Source: Zhenhengia yiwuensis (GTDB lineage Bacteria > Bacillota > Clostridia > Lachnospirales > Cellulosilyticaceae). Taken from it: 64,000 nucleotides of DNA. The stretch is from the NCBI RefSeq assembly GCF_014384995.1, contig NZ_JACRSY010000018.1, positions 21,799 through 85,798 of the forward strand. The letters are read 5' to 3'. Each line of letters starts with the position of its first letter. The first letter of the stretch is position 1. Below are positions 51,745-60,844 of this stretch, piece by piece. A program made the translations under genes and the position numbers. The notes under the pieces are model-generated. The model did not search any database. It saw only the letters and a list, made by a program, of their open reading frames with translations, and was not told the origin of the DNA.

Positions 51745-51773
51745 ATTATATAATCCTTTACGCTACCTGTCAA
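51745..51773 (-). promoter_or_regulatory. Promoter of the sugar ABC-UbiA operon
   Basis: Minus strand TTGACA (51773-51768), 17-nt spacer, perfect TATAAT (51750-51745). A short imperfect dyad GTGCcTaGCAC (51731-51741) lies near the start of the transcript and might be an operator. Confidence 0.75.
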
Positions 51774-51824
51774 TTTCCCCCATATACACTTTGTTAGTTT
51801 AATCAACTTTAAAAAAAACATACG

Positions 51825-51869
51825 AAAAAGGTGCTAGAAGCTCTCAAATAACAAAAAGCTCTAACACCA
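51825..51869 (-). terminator. Terminator after the sirtuin gene
   Basis: Arms ggtgctaga (51830-51838) and tctaacacc (51860-51868) give a stem with one G-U pair; on the minus strand TTTTTC follows. It lies about 60 nt past the sirtuin stop. Confidence 0.68.
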
Positions 51870-51928
51870 TCCCTTCTGATTTATACACAAAACAAATTTT
51901 CATCTTCAAAGAATCTGCTTCATAATAT

Positions 51929-52678
51929 TCAAACTGATTTAAGTATACTTATATTCTCAACGACTTCTTGCATTACTTTTGAAATATCATCATTAATTAA
52001 AAGGTCCGCTTTATTATCGGCTGAAGTGGTACTTTTATTAATTAATATCAATTTCTTGCCCGTAAAATAATCAATTAATCCTGCTGCGGGATACACTACT
52101 AATGAAGTCCCTCCAATAATTAGTGTATCTGCTTTAGAAATTGCATGAACTGCACCAGAAATTATCTGTTCATCCAGTCCTTCTTCATAAAGAACAACGT
52201 CTGGTTTCACGACACCTCCACATTTTTCACATTTTGGAATTCCATCCGATTGTAACACATAATTCACATCATAAAAGGCATGACACTTCATACAATAATT
52301 TCTCAGTACGGAACCATGAAGCTCATATACCTTCTTAGATCCTGCTGCCTGATGTAGTCCATCAATATTCTGCGTTACGACGGCTTTTAACTTACCCATT
52401 TTCTCGAGCTTAGCAAGTGCAATATGACAATCATTTGGTTTTGCCTCTGGATAAATAAGATTTTTCTTATAAAAATCATAAAATTCTTCAGGATATCTTA
52501 CAAAAAATGAATGGGATACTGCCTGTTCGGGTGTAAAGTTTCTATTTAATTTTTTACTATAAAGTCCATTAGAACTTCGAAAATCAGGTATTCCACTTGA
52601 AGTGCTAATGCCTGCCCCTCCAAAGAAAACAATATTTTGACTTTCTCTTAAAATTTCAGTTAATCTTTCTATACTCAT
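51929..52678 (-). CDS. cobB: NAD-dependent protein deacylase, Sir2 family
   Basis: A 249-residue bacterial sirtuin. It shows GAGISTSSGIPDFRSSNGLY (NAD binding), TQNIDGLHQAAG, the catalytic His in ELHGS, and a four-Cys zinc site (CMKCHA and CEKCGG). It would remove acetyl or longer acyl groups from Lys in the cytoplasm. It lies alone, with a terminator behind; the family and motifs leave little doubt. Confidence 0.94.
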   Translation of the reverse strand: MSIERLTEILRESQNIVFFGGAGISTSSGIPDFRSSNGLYSKKLNRNFTPEQAVSHSFFVRYPEEFYDFYKKNLIYPEAKPNDCHIALAKLEKMGKLKAVVTQNIDGLHQAAGSKKVYELHGSVLRNYCMKCHAFYDVNYVLQSDGIPKCEKCGGVVKPDVVLYEEGLDEQIISGAVHAISKADTLIIGGTSLVVYPAAGLIDYFTGKKLILINKSTTSADNKADLLINDDISKVMQEVVENISILKSV

Positions 52679-52732
52679 CTAAACATCTCCATAAATTATT
52701 CTTATTTCTTATTATGGCATAGAACCGAGTAT

Positions 52733-52766
52733 AAAAAAAGATGGAGAGTCTTTCTTCTCTCCATCT
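52733..52766 (-). terminator. Terminator after the 43-residue ORF
   Basis: A 10-bp stem agatggagag (52739-52748) with ctctccatct (52757-52766) is followed on the minus strand by TTTTTTT. Confidence 0.8.
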
Positions 52767-52773
52767 ATACTTT

Positions 52774-52905
52774 CTATTTGATTGGATTTCCATTAAAGTC
52801 CTCATAACTTGTCTGTTTCTTAGCTTCACCATGGTTATTTTGGTGTTCATGTAGGCGTCTTCTTCTTTCACCTTTTTGCTGAGATTGATTAGGTTTATGA
52901 TTCAT
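52774..52905 (-). CDS. Small hydrophilic basic protein (43 residues)
   Basis: A minus-strand frame encoding MNHKPNQSQQKGERRRRLHE and a Gln/Asn/His/Lys-rich remainder ending NGNPIK, followed eight bases later by a clean terminator. It is very hydrophilic and basic, with no membrane helix. Its start follows purine-rich GAAAGGATGTGTTAAAGG. Small, unstructured proteins of this composition occur in clostridia, some linked to spores, but I do not recognise a family. The neat terminator and the lack of another gene in this 318-base gap are the main evidence that it is real. Confidence 0.55.
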   Translation of the reverse strand: MNHKPNQSQQKGERRRRLHEHQNNHGEAKKQTSYEDFNGNPIK

Positions 52906-52996
52906 CCTTTAACACATCCTTTCAGAGATAGTTTATACTTATCATCTTAAAGTTATGTGTCCATAAGAAGACTGTTTATTTTTCCTATTTCAGTTC

Positions 52997-54460
52997 TTAC
53001 TCATTTTTACTTGAACCTTTATAAGTCTTTTTCGTCTTACTTACTCTTCTTAAACGCCCTTTAATAGGAGTTGTTTGAAGCTGTTTGTATACAGATTCTC
53101 CTTTGTGATTAAGAATTTCTACAAAAGTAGATATATCTTGAATCTCAATAATACCTATATCATCTGCACTCATACCTTCTAAATTACAAAGTGTCCCTAC
53201 AATATCTACAGGGCGCATTTTTGTCTTTTTACCAGCATTAATATGAAGTTTCATAATCTCTGCACTGAGCTTTTCACCTTTTGTTTCAACCTTTTTCATA
53301 GGTGTAGACATTTTCTTTTCAAAATGCGCTTTAGCCTCTCCAACCTCTGTTTCACTTGGAACCCTATCCAAGGTGAGCGTATGCCCAATATAGTCTTCTA
53401 AGGCACTTAGCCTGTCTTCTTCTAATGGTGTTACAAGCATAAGGGCTTTCCCTGATTTACCACCTCTACCTGTACGTCCTATACGGTGTACATAGTTTTC
53501 AAGGTCTTCTGGCACATCAAAGTTAATGACGTGTGTAATATGTTCAATATCAATGCCCCTTGCTGCTACATCTGTTGCTACAAGGTAACGGAAGCGGCCA
53601 TTTCTAAAGTCCTCCATAACAGCAAAACGGTCTTTTTGCTCCATGCCACCATGGATTTTAACGCATGGATAACCTAACTGTTTGAGTCCTTCATATACTG
53701 AATCTACACCTTCTTTACGATTACAGAAAATCATACAGCTTTCAGGACTTTCTACTGTTGTTATAGCTTCTAAAGCCTGCATCTTATCTCTATCTTCTAC
53801 TTTATAATAAACCTGTTCCACCCGATCAGCAGTAAGAGTGGTACTTTCTATTTCTACCGTAACAGGATTTATCATATAAGACTCACATAGCTTTTCAATA
53901 TGTGGTTTCATAGTAGCTGAAAAGAGCATAGTGACACGTTCTTTTGGAAGAGTTTTAATAATGTTTTCAACCTGGTCAATAAAACCCATTCTTAGCATTT
54001 CATCTGCCTCATCTATCACTAAATACCGTATTTCGTCTGTAATAAAAGTTCCTTTATCTAAATGATCTTGTACACGCCCCGGTGTCCCTACTACAATATG
54101 TGTCTTTTGTTTCAAACCTTTTTGCTGAATATGGAAAGGTGACTTACCATAAAGAGCCATTACCTTCATTCGCTTAAATCGACCAATGTTAAAAAAATCT
54201 TCTTTTACCTGCATAGCAAGTTCACGTGTAGGTGTTAGGATAAGGGCCTGAGGTTTATTTTCATCCCAATTGATTCTCTCACAAATAGGAATAGCAAAAG
54301 CCGCTGTCTTACCACTTCCCGTCTGTGATTTTACAATGACATCCTTACCCTCTAAAGCAAGAGGAATGATAGCTTGCTGTACTTTGGTTGGTGTATTAAA
54401 ATGCAATAAATCGAGTGCTTTTATAAGTGTATTACTAAGTTGATAATCTTTAAATTGCAT
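52997..54460 (-). CDS. DEAD-box RNA helicase, DbpA/YxiN-like
   Basis: A 487-residue helicase: TPTKVQQAIIPLAL, I SQTGSGKT, II VIDEADEM (DEAD), III FSATMKP, V DVAARGIDI and VI HRIGRTGRGG. A carboxyl DbpA-type RNA-binding domain follows (about residues 405-480, with MRPVDIVGTLCNLEGMSADD), which in DbpA/YxiN directs the enzyme to 23S rRNA helix 92 during large-subunit assembly. The amino acids after about 472 form a Lys/Arg-rich tail. It lies 27 nt before the YczE-like gene on the same strand. Confidence 0.93.
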   Translation of the reverse strand: MQFKDYQLSNTLIKALDLLHFNTPTKVQQAIIPLALEGKDVIVKSQTGSGKTAAFAIPICERINWDENKPQALILTPTRELAMQVKEDFFNIGRFKRMKVMALYGKSPFHIQQKGLKQKTHIVVGTPGRVQDHLDKGTFITDEIRYLVIDEADEMLRMGFIDQVENIIKTLPKERVTMLFSATMKPHIEKLCESYMINPVTVEIESTTLTADRVEQVYYKVEDRDKMQALEAITTVESPESCMIFCNRKEGVDSVYEGLKQLGYPCVKIHGGMEQKDRFAVMEDFRNGRFRYLVATDVAARGIDIEHITHVINFDVPEDLENYVHRIGRTGRGGKSGKALMLVTPLEEDRLSALEDYIGHTLTLDRVPSETEVGEAKAHFEKKMSTPMKKVETKGEKLSAEIMKLHINAGKKTKMRPVDIVGTLCNLEGMSADDIGIIEIQDISTFVEILNHKGESVYKQLQTTPIKGRLRRVSKTKKTYKGSSKNE

Positions 54461-54487
54461 ATATTGTCCTTCTTCTTTCTTTTATAT

Positions 54488-55114
54488 TTATACAGCTTCC
54501 ATTGCATCTTCTGCTAAGAAAGTCTCTGTAAATCTTTCAATTCTCGGGAAAAAGAATTCTACAATAGGTCCTAATAAAAAGATACATAGTAAAGTTCCTA
54601 TACCTATCACACCGCCTAACATAATCCCTACAATAGCAAATAAAATATCTGTTACCATACGTACTTTACCATATGGTTTACTTAAAAAGTCCACAACTGT
54701 AAAGTATACAAGGTCATTAGGTGGCACACCTAAAGTAGCACATTTTAAAATAGGTACCCCTATGCCAATAATGATACATGCTACGATAAATAAACTAATT
54801 TTTATAATAAGTGGATATGTACTTAATTCAAATGGTGCTACAATAAGAAGCATCCAATCTAATACTACTCCTACACATAAAATACTTAGGAAAGTACCAA
54901 TATGTATGTTTTTACGGTCAAGCATAAGAATGATAAAGAAAATAATAGCTGTTAATAATCTGTTCGCTGCCCCAGGTGTTATCCCTAATAAGCCTGCCAT
55001 CCCCTGTGTGAAAATGGTAAAAGGGTCAGAACCTAGATTCAGCTCTAAAAATAAGGCTACACCAAATTGAATAATAAAAAGTCCCATAAAAAAAAGTAAA
55101 AGTTTTTTTAGCAT
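54488..55114 (-). CDS. YczE/YitT-like membrane protein
   Basis: A 208-residue membrane protein with five or six helices. It has QFGVALFLELNLGSDPFTIF near the start, LLGITPGAANRLLTAIIF and KCATLGVPPNDLVYFTVVD, the pattern of the YczE/YyaS/YitT group (integral membrane proteins of unknown function with duplicated halves). YczE in Bacillus influences antibiotic synthesis, but the family is broad. It may be co-transcribed with the helicase. Confidence 0.8.
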   Translation of the reverse strand: MLKKLLLFFMGLFIIQFGVALFLELNLGSDPFTIFTQGMAGLLGITPGAANRLLTAIIFFIILMLDRKNIHIGTFLSILCVGVVLDWMLLIVAPFELSTYPLIIKISLFIVACIIIGIGVPILKCATLGVPPNDLVYFTVVDFLSKPYGKVRMVTDILFAIVGIMLGGVIGIGTLLCIFLLGPIVEFFFPRIERFTETFLAEDAMEAV

Positions 55115-55264
55115 AATAAATCCTTCCTTGTAGTATATAAAAATGTCTTATGTTCTATGCTTGATTATAACTACTTTTACTCGTCTATGGCAAGAATCTT
55201 TGTTGAATATTAAACTTTTTTCAATTATACTGATATTAATATACACTTTAGGGAGGATTTAAAA

Positions 55265-55657
55265 ATGGGATTTCATTCAGGCTTTGGCATGTATTCTTTG
55301 ATGGATACACTTTTTCCATTTATATTTTTTATTGTTTTCTTTATTATTATAACGGTATTTATCCTTTCCTTTGCACAAGGCATTAGAACTTGGAACAAAA
55401 ATAATCATTCACCCTTACTTACTGTACCTGCTAAAGTTGTAGCCAAACGCAGTCATACGAGCCATTCCCATAATACTCATGACAATATGCCTCATTCGAG
55501 TAGTTCTACAAGCTATTATGTTACTTTTGAATTTGAAAGTGGTGACCGCCTAGAACTTCATGTTGCTTCCAATGAGTATGGCTACCTTGTAGAAGGTGAT
55601 ATGGGTAAGCTTACTTTCCAAGGTACACGTTATAAAAATTTTGAGCGTATAAAATAA
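55265..55657 (+). CDS. DUF2500 family protein
   Basis: A 130-residue protein with one amino-terminal transmembrane helix (about residues 18-39) and an extracytoplasmic or cytoplasmic beta-rich domain (VPAKVVAKRSHTSHSH, then TSYYVTFEFESGDRLELHVA and a closing GKLTFQGTRYKNFER). It matches DUF2500, an uncharacterised family that adopts a small beta-sandwich-like fold. The central region has an unusual His/Ser cluster (SHTSHSHNTHDNMPHSSSS). It is preceded by gggagga and followed by a terminator. Confidence 0.82.
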   Translation: MGFHSGFGMYSLMDTLFPFIFFIVFFIIITVFILSFAQGIRTWNKNNHSPLLTVPAKVVAKRSHTSHSHNTHDNMPHSSSSTSYYVTFEFESGDRLELHVASNEYGYLVEGDMGKLTFQGTRYKNFERIK

Positions 55658-55732
55658 ACTTATAATCTTTAAGAGTACAGCATCTGTATAGAAGTATAAA
55701 TATACCTTTTAATAGATAGGTAATTTATTTAA

Positions 55733-55777
55733 AAAAGCCTAAGGGGTTACTCATTCCAAGTATCCCCTTAGGCTTTT
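55733..55777. terminator. Bidirectional terminator
   Basis: A 14-bp stem (aaaagcctaagggg 55733-55746 with ccccttaggctttt 55764-55777) lies between the DUF2500 gene and the convergent hypothetical gene. Confidence 0.8.
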
Positions 55778-55791
55778 ACATATCTTTCTTG

Positions 55792-56292
55792 TTACATAAA
55801 CTGCATAATAAAGTCGCCCATAAGCTCTCTAAGCTCCCCTGCATCAAATACAGGTACTGCTTCTGACTGCTGCTTAAGACCACCATCTTTATAAAGAACT
55901 TCTTTAAAAGAATATGCTTCATCTACTAGTTGAACAATCAGACCATAAATTAAATTCTCTCCTAATTCTAGTTCACCCAACTCTAGCCCTTCATATTGTT
56001 CTTCTCTACCATCAAATACAGTGAGTTTCCCTTCATATTCTACTGCAAATGAAATAAATAAGCTGTTAAGCTCATCTTGCTCTAGATAGTAATGTACACT
56101 TTTAATAATATTATTAAGACTCATATGAGGCTCTAGATTGGTATAGCGATTACGATAGTATTTATCATCCATCTCATCTTGTTCCATAAATACAAAGGCT
56201 GCCTCTACACTATCAGCGACTCTTATAAGTCCGTCTAAGTCATAATCCTCTGCATAATAGTTTAAATCATTAATTTCAATATTATGGTTCAT
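55792..56292 (-). CDS. Hypothetical acidic protein next to polC
   Basis: A 166-residue, very acidic soluble protein (many Glu/Asp, LGELELGENLIYGL, ending FIMQFM). No motif, signal or membrane helix was seen, and I do not recognise it. It is 23 nt downstream of polC on the same strand, with a ribosome site aggagatt and normal codon use, so it is likely expressed with polC. A role in replication is not supported by anything but position. Confidence 0.6.
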   Translation of the reverse strand: MNHNIEINDLNYYAEDYDLDGLIRVADSVEAAFVFMEQDEMDDKYYRNRYTNLEPHMSLNNIIKSVHYYLEQDELNSLFISFAVEYEGKLTVFDGREEQYEGLELGELELGENLIYGLIVQLVDEAYSFKEVLYKDGGLKQQSEAVPVFDAGELRELMGDFIMQFM

Positions 56293-56315
56293 TGTAATCT
56301 CCTACTTCTTTATGT

Positions 56316-59300
56316 TTAAAATAAGTCTAACTGATTAGATTCTGATAAATGTCCTAGTATACCTAACTCGGACATTTTATCTGTAACAGTTTTACTTACT
56401 TTAGCACGGTTTCTAAAGTCTTCCTTTGAAAGGAAAGGACCATCTTTAATAGCCGTTACAATCCCTTCCGCCGCTTTCTCCCCAAGTCCATCAATAGCAC
56501 TTAAGGCCGGCATAATCTTGCCATCTATAATTTGGAACTTCTTATCATCTGCAACAGCTAAGTCAATTGGCATAAAGTCAATACCACGGGCATACATCTC
56601 CTGAACAAGACGCATATCTTTTAAAGTATCTTGCTCTTTGGCTGTTTGATTTTCTTTCCCTTTATTCATAATTTCTTTCATATGATATTCCAGTCTTTCT
56701 TTCCCTTGACACATCAGTTCATAAGAGAAGGAAGACGCACGAATACTAAAGAAAGCGGTGTAATAAGCAAGTGGATGGAAAATCTTATACCAGGCAATAC
56801 GCCATGCCATCATAACGTAAGCTGCCGCATGGGCTTTCGGGAACATGTACTTAATCTTTTTACAGGACCAAATGTACCAATCTGGTACGCCGTATTTAAG
56901 CATTTCTTCCTCCCATTCTGGCTTAAGCCCTTTCCCTTTACGTACACTTTCCATAATAGTGAAGGATAAGGCTTTATCCATCCCTTGATTAATGAGATAG
57001 GTCATAATATCATCACGTGTACAAATAACCGTTGAAATCGTTCCTTTTCCTTCTTCAATAAGTGTCTGTGCATTTCCTAGCCATACGTCTGTACCATGTG
57101 ATAGTCCAGAAATACGAACAAGGTCAGAGAAACTCTTTGGTTTGGCATCAACTAACATCTGAATAACGAAGTCTGTACCAAACTCTGGTATACCTAATGA
57201 ACCCAGTGGGATACCTCCAATATCTTTAGGTTCAATACCAAGAGCCTTCGTACTATGGAATAGAGACATAACATCTTTATCATCTAGCTTTACAGTATGA
57301 GAATCAATTCCTGTAATATCCTCTAACCTACGAATAATAGTTGGATCGTCGTGCCCTAGAATATCGAGCTTTAGTAAGTTATGGTCAATGGAGTGATACT
57401 CAAAGTGCGTTGTAATAATAGGTGTTGTTGTATCATTGGCTGGATGCTGAATCGCTGTAAACTCATAAATCTCTCTATCATGAGGCACTACGATAATACC
57501 ACCTGGATGCTGCCCTGTTGTACGTTTAACACCTGTACATCCTTCAGCAATACGTCTCATCTCTGCACGTCTCTTATGCAGACCTCTTTCCTCACAGTAC
57601 TTATAGACATAGGCAAGGGCCGTCTTCTCTGCCATTGTACCAATGGTTCCTGCTCTAAAGGCCTTTCCTTCCCCAAAGATTACTTCTACATATTTATGAG
57701 CCTTAGCTTGGTAATCTCCTGAGAAGTTAAGGTCAATATCGGGTTCTTTATCTCCCATAAATCCAAGGAAAGTTTCGAATGGAATATCATGACCTTCTTT
57801 TAATAGTTCATGCCCACATTTAGGACAGTCACGATCTGGCATATCACACCCAGAACTTCCAGCATAAGCCTTAACTTCTGGAGAGTCAAAGTCTACAAAG
57901 TGACATTCAGGACAGATATAATGAGGGGAAAGTGGGTTAACTTCTGTAATCCCTGACATCGTTGCTGCAAAGGAAGACCCTACAGATCCCCTTGAACCTA
58001 CTAAATAGCCATGGTCATTAGAATCCCATACCAGTTTCTGTGCAATGATATACATTACGGCAAAACCATTTGAAATGATAGAGTTAAGCTCTCTTTCAAG
58101 ACGCTCTACAACTACCTCTGGAAGCTCTGGTCCATAAATCTCATGGGCCTTATCATAGCAGATGCTTCTTAGTGTTTCATCTGAATTTGGAATTTCAGGT
58201 GGACACTTATCTGGTAATACAGGAGAAATCTTATCTATTTGGTCATTAATAAGATTTGTATTGGTAATAACAACTTCTCTTGCCTTTTCCTTGCCCAAAT
58301 ATTTAAATTCTTCAAGCATTTCATCTGTTGTTCTAAAGTATACCGGTGGCTGGTCATCAGCATCTTTAAAGCCTTTTCCTGCCATAATAATACGCCTATA
58401 AACTTCATCTTCTGGATCTAAGAAGTGTACATCGCAAGTAGCTACTACTGGTTTGCCATACATATCACCAAGCTCAACAATACGTTTATTATAGTTAATT
58501 AAATCTTCTACTGTACTTGCTTCATATTTATCACTACGAAGCATAAAACTATTATTGCCAACTGGCTGGATTTCTAAATAATCATAGAAGTTTACAATAC
58601 GTCTTAATTCATTTTCGTCCTTTTCTCTTACAATAGCTTGGAAAAGTTCACCTGCCTCACAGGCCGACCCAATAATAAGACCTTCTCTATGTTTCTGAAT
58701 AAGACTCTTTGGCATACGAGGACGTCTTGCGAAATAATCTAGGTGAGAAGCTGAAACAAGTTTATTAAGGTTAATACGTCCTGTTTCATTCTTGATTAGA
58801 ATAATCCCATGATAAGTTGGCAGCTTCTTAATATATTCAGGAGATACATCCATCTGATCATTAAGCTGGCCCAGGTGTGTAATCTCCCGCTCCTTAAGCA
58901 TCTCTATAAACTTCATGAAAATTTCACTTGTAGCTGTCGCATCATCTACCGCTCTATGGTGATTTTCTAAGTTGATTCCTAAATGTTTGGAAATATTATT
59001 TAACTTAAAGTTTCCAAGGTGTGGCATTAACATACGAGCTAAGGCTACGGTATCTAATACTGTATAGTCACAAGGTAGATTTTGTCTTTTGGCATTTTCT
59101 ACTATAAAACTCATATCAAAATCTGCATTATGAGCAACCATAACACTACCTGTACAGAATGCCATAAACCTTGGTAATATCTCTTCAATAACAGGTGCAT
59201 CCATGACCATACGGTCATTAATGCCTGTTAAGTTTTCAATTTGATAAGGGATAGGTACCTGTGGATTAACAAATTCACTAAAAGTATCTACAACCTGACC

Positions 59301-60698
59301 TTTTACTACTTTTACTGCCCCGATTTCTATAATTTTGTTTTGATGTGGACTAAAACCTGTTGTCTCTAAGTCAAAGACTACATAGCTATCCTCTAAGCTT
59401 TGATTTTTAGAGTTTACTACCATTTCTTTCATATCATCTACAAAGTAAGCTTCTACTCCATAAATGACTTTAAAGGGCTCATCCTTCTTAACACAGTGAT
59501 TAGCAATAGGGAAAGCCTGAAGGCATCCATGATCTGTAATAGCTACTGCCGGCATGCCCCACTCTTTGGCACGGTTAATCATCTTGCTAATATCTACAAC
59601 GCTATCCATATCGCTCATGACTGTATGAAGATGAAGTTCTACACGCTTTTCTTCACTGGTATCTATACGCTTGGTTGTAAAATCGGCACTTGGTTTAATA
59701 CCTTGTACGGAACCGATACTGATTTCTCTATCATATTTGTCCATCATAGCCATACCTTTTACACGATAAAAACCACCTTTTTTAAGATTACCCAGTACAT
59801 CTACTAAATCATCATTTTTAACAAAAAGCTTAACTGTAATGGTATCTGTAAAGTCTGTAATATCAAACATAATAATGGTTTTTTCCATACGGATTTCACG
59901 TGTTTCAATGCCTATCACTTTACCCTGAATGACAACTTCACCAATTTCATCCACAATTTCATCAATTGGTGTAACTTCTCCATCACAGTATCGGCCATAG
60001 AATACATCTGGATCTTGGGCTTTCTTACGATATTTTTCTTGATTGGCCTTGATTTCTTCAGGTGCTTTCTTAGGTTTTTCTACCTCTTCTTCCTTCTTCT
60101 CATGCACACGTACGTTACCCATTACTGTGCTCACTTCTCGTTTAATCTTCTGCTCATTTTCCTCAGCAAGTGTATGATGCGCAAGTACTGTAAATTCAAA
60201 ACAAATCTGTATACGTCTATCAAAACGTTCTCTATAAACACTTTCTAAGAATGTTTTAATCTCTTCAGCCTTTCTTCTTGCAAAGAGGCTATTATCTAAG
60301 GTTACTGTTAAGGTGTCCCCTTCTACAGTCCACTCCGACATACGAATCATAGCAGAAAACATTTCACTTTTTGCGGATATTTCATAAAGCAAACTGTCTT
60401 TATAAACATCTGTTATATATTTTACAGTATACTGCTCTGAGAGCAGATACTTTTCCCTAAGTTGTATGGTAACAGGTGTATTAGGAAACAGCTTGTTTTT
60501 AATATGTTCTTGCATTTTAACAATTTGCGCATGATGAATGATTTCACGACTACATAAATGGAACATAAGTACATTTGTACTATTATCTAAAACAACTTTT
60601 TCTACATCTACAATAGAAAACAGCTGCATAAGTTTATCTTCTACTTTTAATTCAGGCAAAACTTCAAAAAAACGTCTTACCTCAGCTGTTTGGTCCAT
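56316..60698 (-). CDS. polC: DNA polymerase III PolC
   Basis: A 1460-residue Gram-positive replicative polymerase. In order: amino-terminal domains, an OB domain (about 230-330), PHP domain split by the exonuclease (VELHLHTVMSDMDS and AVAITDHG), a DnaQ-like proofreading exonuclease (VVFDLETTGFSPHQ, HNADFDMSF and HRAVDDATAT), a zinc-finger with CPECH and CPKCGH, then the polymerase palm with catalytic PDIDLNFSG and fingers/HhH regions. Start 60698 (MDQTAEV) follows gggaggag; an ATG 18 nt upstream is weaker. PolC is diagnostic of low-GC Firmicutes. Confidence 0.97.
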   Translation of the reverse strand: MDQTAEVRRFFEVLPELKVEDKLMQLFSIVDVEKVVLDNSTNVLMFHLCSREIIHHAQIVKMQEHIKNKLFPNTPVTIQLREKYLLSEQYTVKYITDVYKDSLLYEISAKSEMFSAMIRMSEWTVEGDTLTVTLDNSLFARRKAEEIKTFLESVYRERFDRRIQICFEFTVLAHHTLAEENEQKIKREVSTVMGNVRVHEKKEEEVEKPKKAPEEIKANQEKYRKKAQDPDVFYGRYCDGEVTPIDEIVDEIGEVVIQGKVIGIETREIRMEKTIIMFDITDFTDTITVKLFVKNDDLVDVLGNLKKGGFYRVKGMAMMDKYDREISIGSVQGIKPSADFTTKRIDTSEEKRVELHLHTVMSDMDSVVDISKMINRAKEWGMPAVAITDHGCLQAFPIANHCVKKDEPFKVIYGVEAYFVDDMKEMVVNSKNQSLEDSYVVFDLETTGFSPHQNKIIEIGAVKVVKGQVVDTFSEFVNPQVPIPYQIENLTGINDRMVMDAPVIEEILPRFMAFCTGSVMVAHNADFDMSFIVENAKRQNLPCDYTVLDTVALARMLMPHLGNFKLNNISKHLGINLENHHRAVDDATATSEIFMKFIEMLKEREITHLGQLNDQMDVSPEYIKKLPTYHGIILIKNETGRINLNKLVSASHLDYFARRPRMPKSLIQKHREGLIIGSACEAGELFQAIVREKDENELRRIVNFYDYLEIQPVGNNSFMLRSDKYEASTVEDLINYNKRIVELGDMYGKPVVATCDVHFLDPEDEVYRRIIMAGKGFKDADDQPPVYFRTTDEMLEEFKYLGKEKAREVVITNTNLINDQIDKISPVLPDKCPPEIPNSDETLRSICYDKAHEIYGPELPEVVVERLERELNSIISNGFAVMYIIAQKLVWDSNDHGYLVGSRGSVGSSFAATMSGITEVNPLSPHYICPECHFVDFDSPEVKAYAGSSGCDMPDRDCPKCGHELLKEGHDIPFETFLGFMGDKEPDIDLNFSGDYQAKAHKYVEVIFGEGKAFRAGTIGTMAEKTALAYVYKYCEERGLHKRRAEMRRIAEGCTGVKRTTGQHPGGIIVVPHDREIYEFTAIQHPANDTTTPIITTHFEYHSIDHNLLKLDILGHDDPTIIRRLEDITGIDSHTVKLDDKDVMSLFHSTKALGIEPKDIGGIPLGSLGIPEFGTDFVIQMLVDAKPKSFSDLVRISGLSHGTDVWLGNAQTLIEEGKGTISTVICTRDDIMTYLINQGMDKALSFTIMESVRKGKGLKPEWEEEMLKYGVPDWYIWSCKKIKYMFPKAHAAAYVMMAWRIAWYKIFHPLAYYTAFFSIRASSFSYELMCQGKERLEYHMKEIMNKGKENQTAKEQDTLKDMRLVQEMYARGIDFMPIDLAVADDKKFQIIDGKIMPALSAIDGLGEKAAEGIVTAIKDGPFLSKEDFRNRAKVSKTVTDKMSELGILGHLSESNQLDLF

Positions 60699-60802
60699 GC
60701 TTGTCTCCTCCCACACTTTTATTTATTATTAGTATTCTATCTGTATTTCTTAGAAATAACAAGGAAGTACTACAACTAGATACTTTAAGTCAATCAACAC
60801 AA

Positions 60803-60834
60803 AAAAGCAAGCTGCCTCTCTAGGCAACTTGCTT
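60803..60834 (-). terminator. Terminator after the large two-component operon
   Basis: A 13-bp stem with one mismatch (aagcaagctgcct 60805-60817 with aggcaacttgctt 60822-60834). On the minus strand it exits into TTTTTT. Confidence 0.8.
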
Positions 60835-60844
60835 CTAATATTTG

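Noticed and set aside
52656..52871. 71-residue leftward frame overlapping the sirtuin start
   Set aside because: It lies in another frame across the terminator and the 43-residue ORF, and has no ribosome site.
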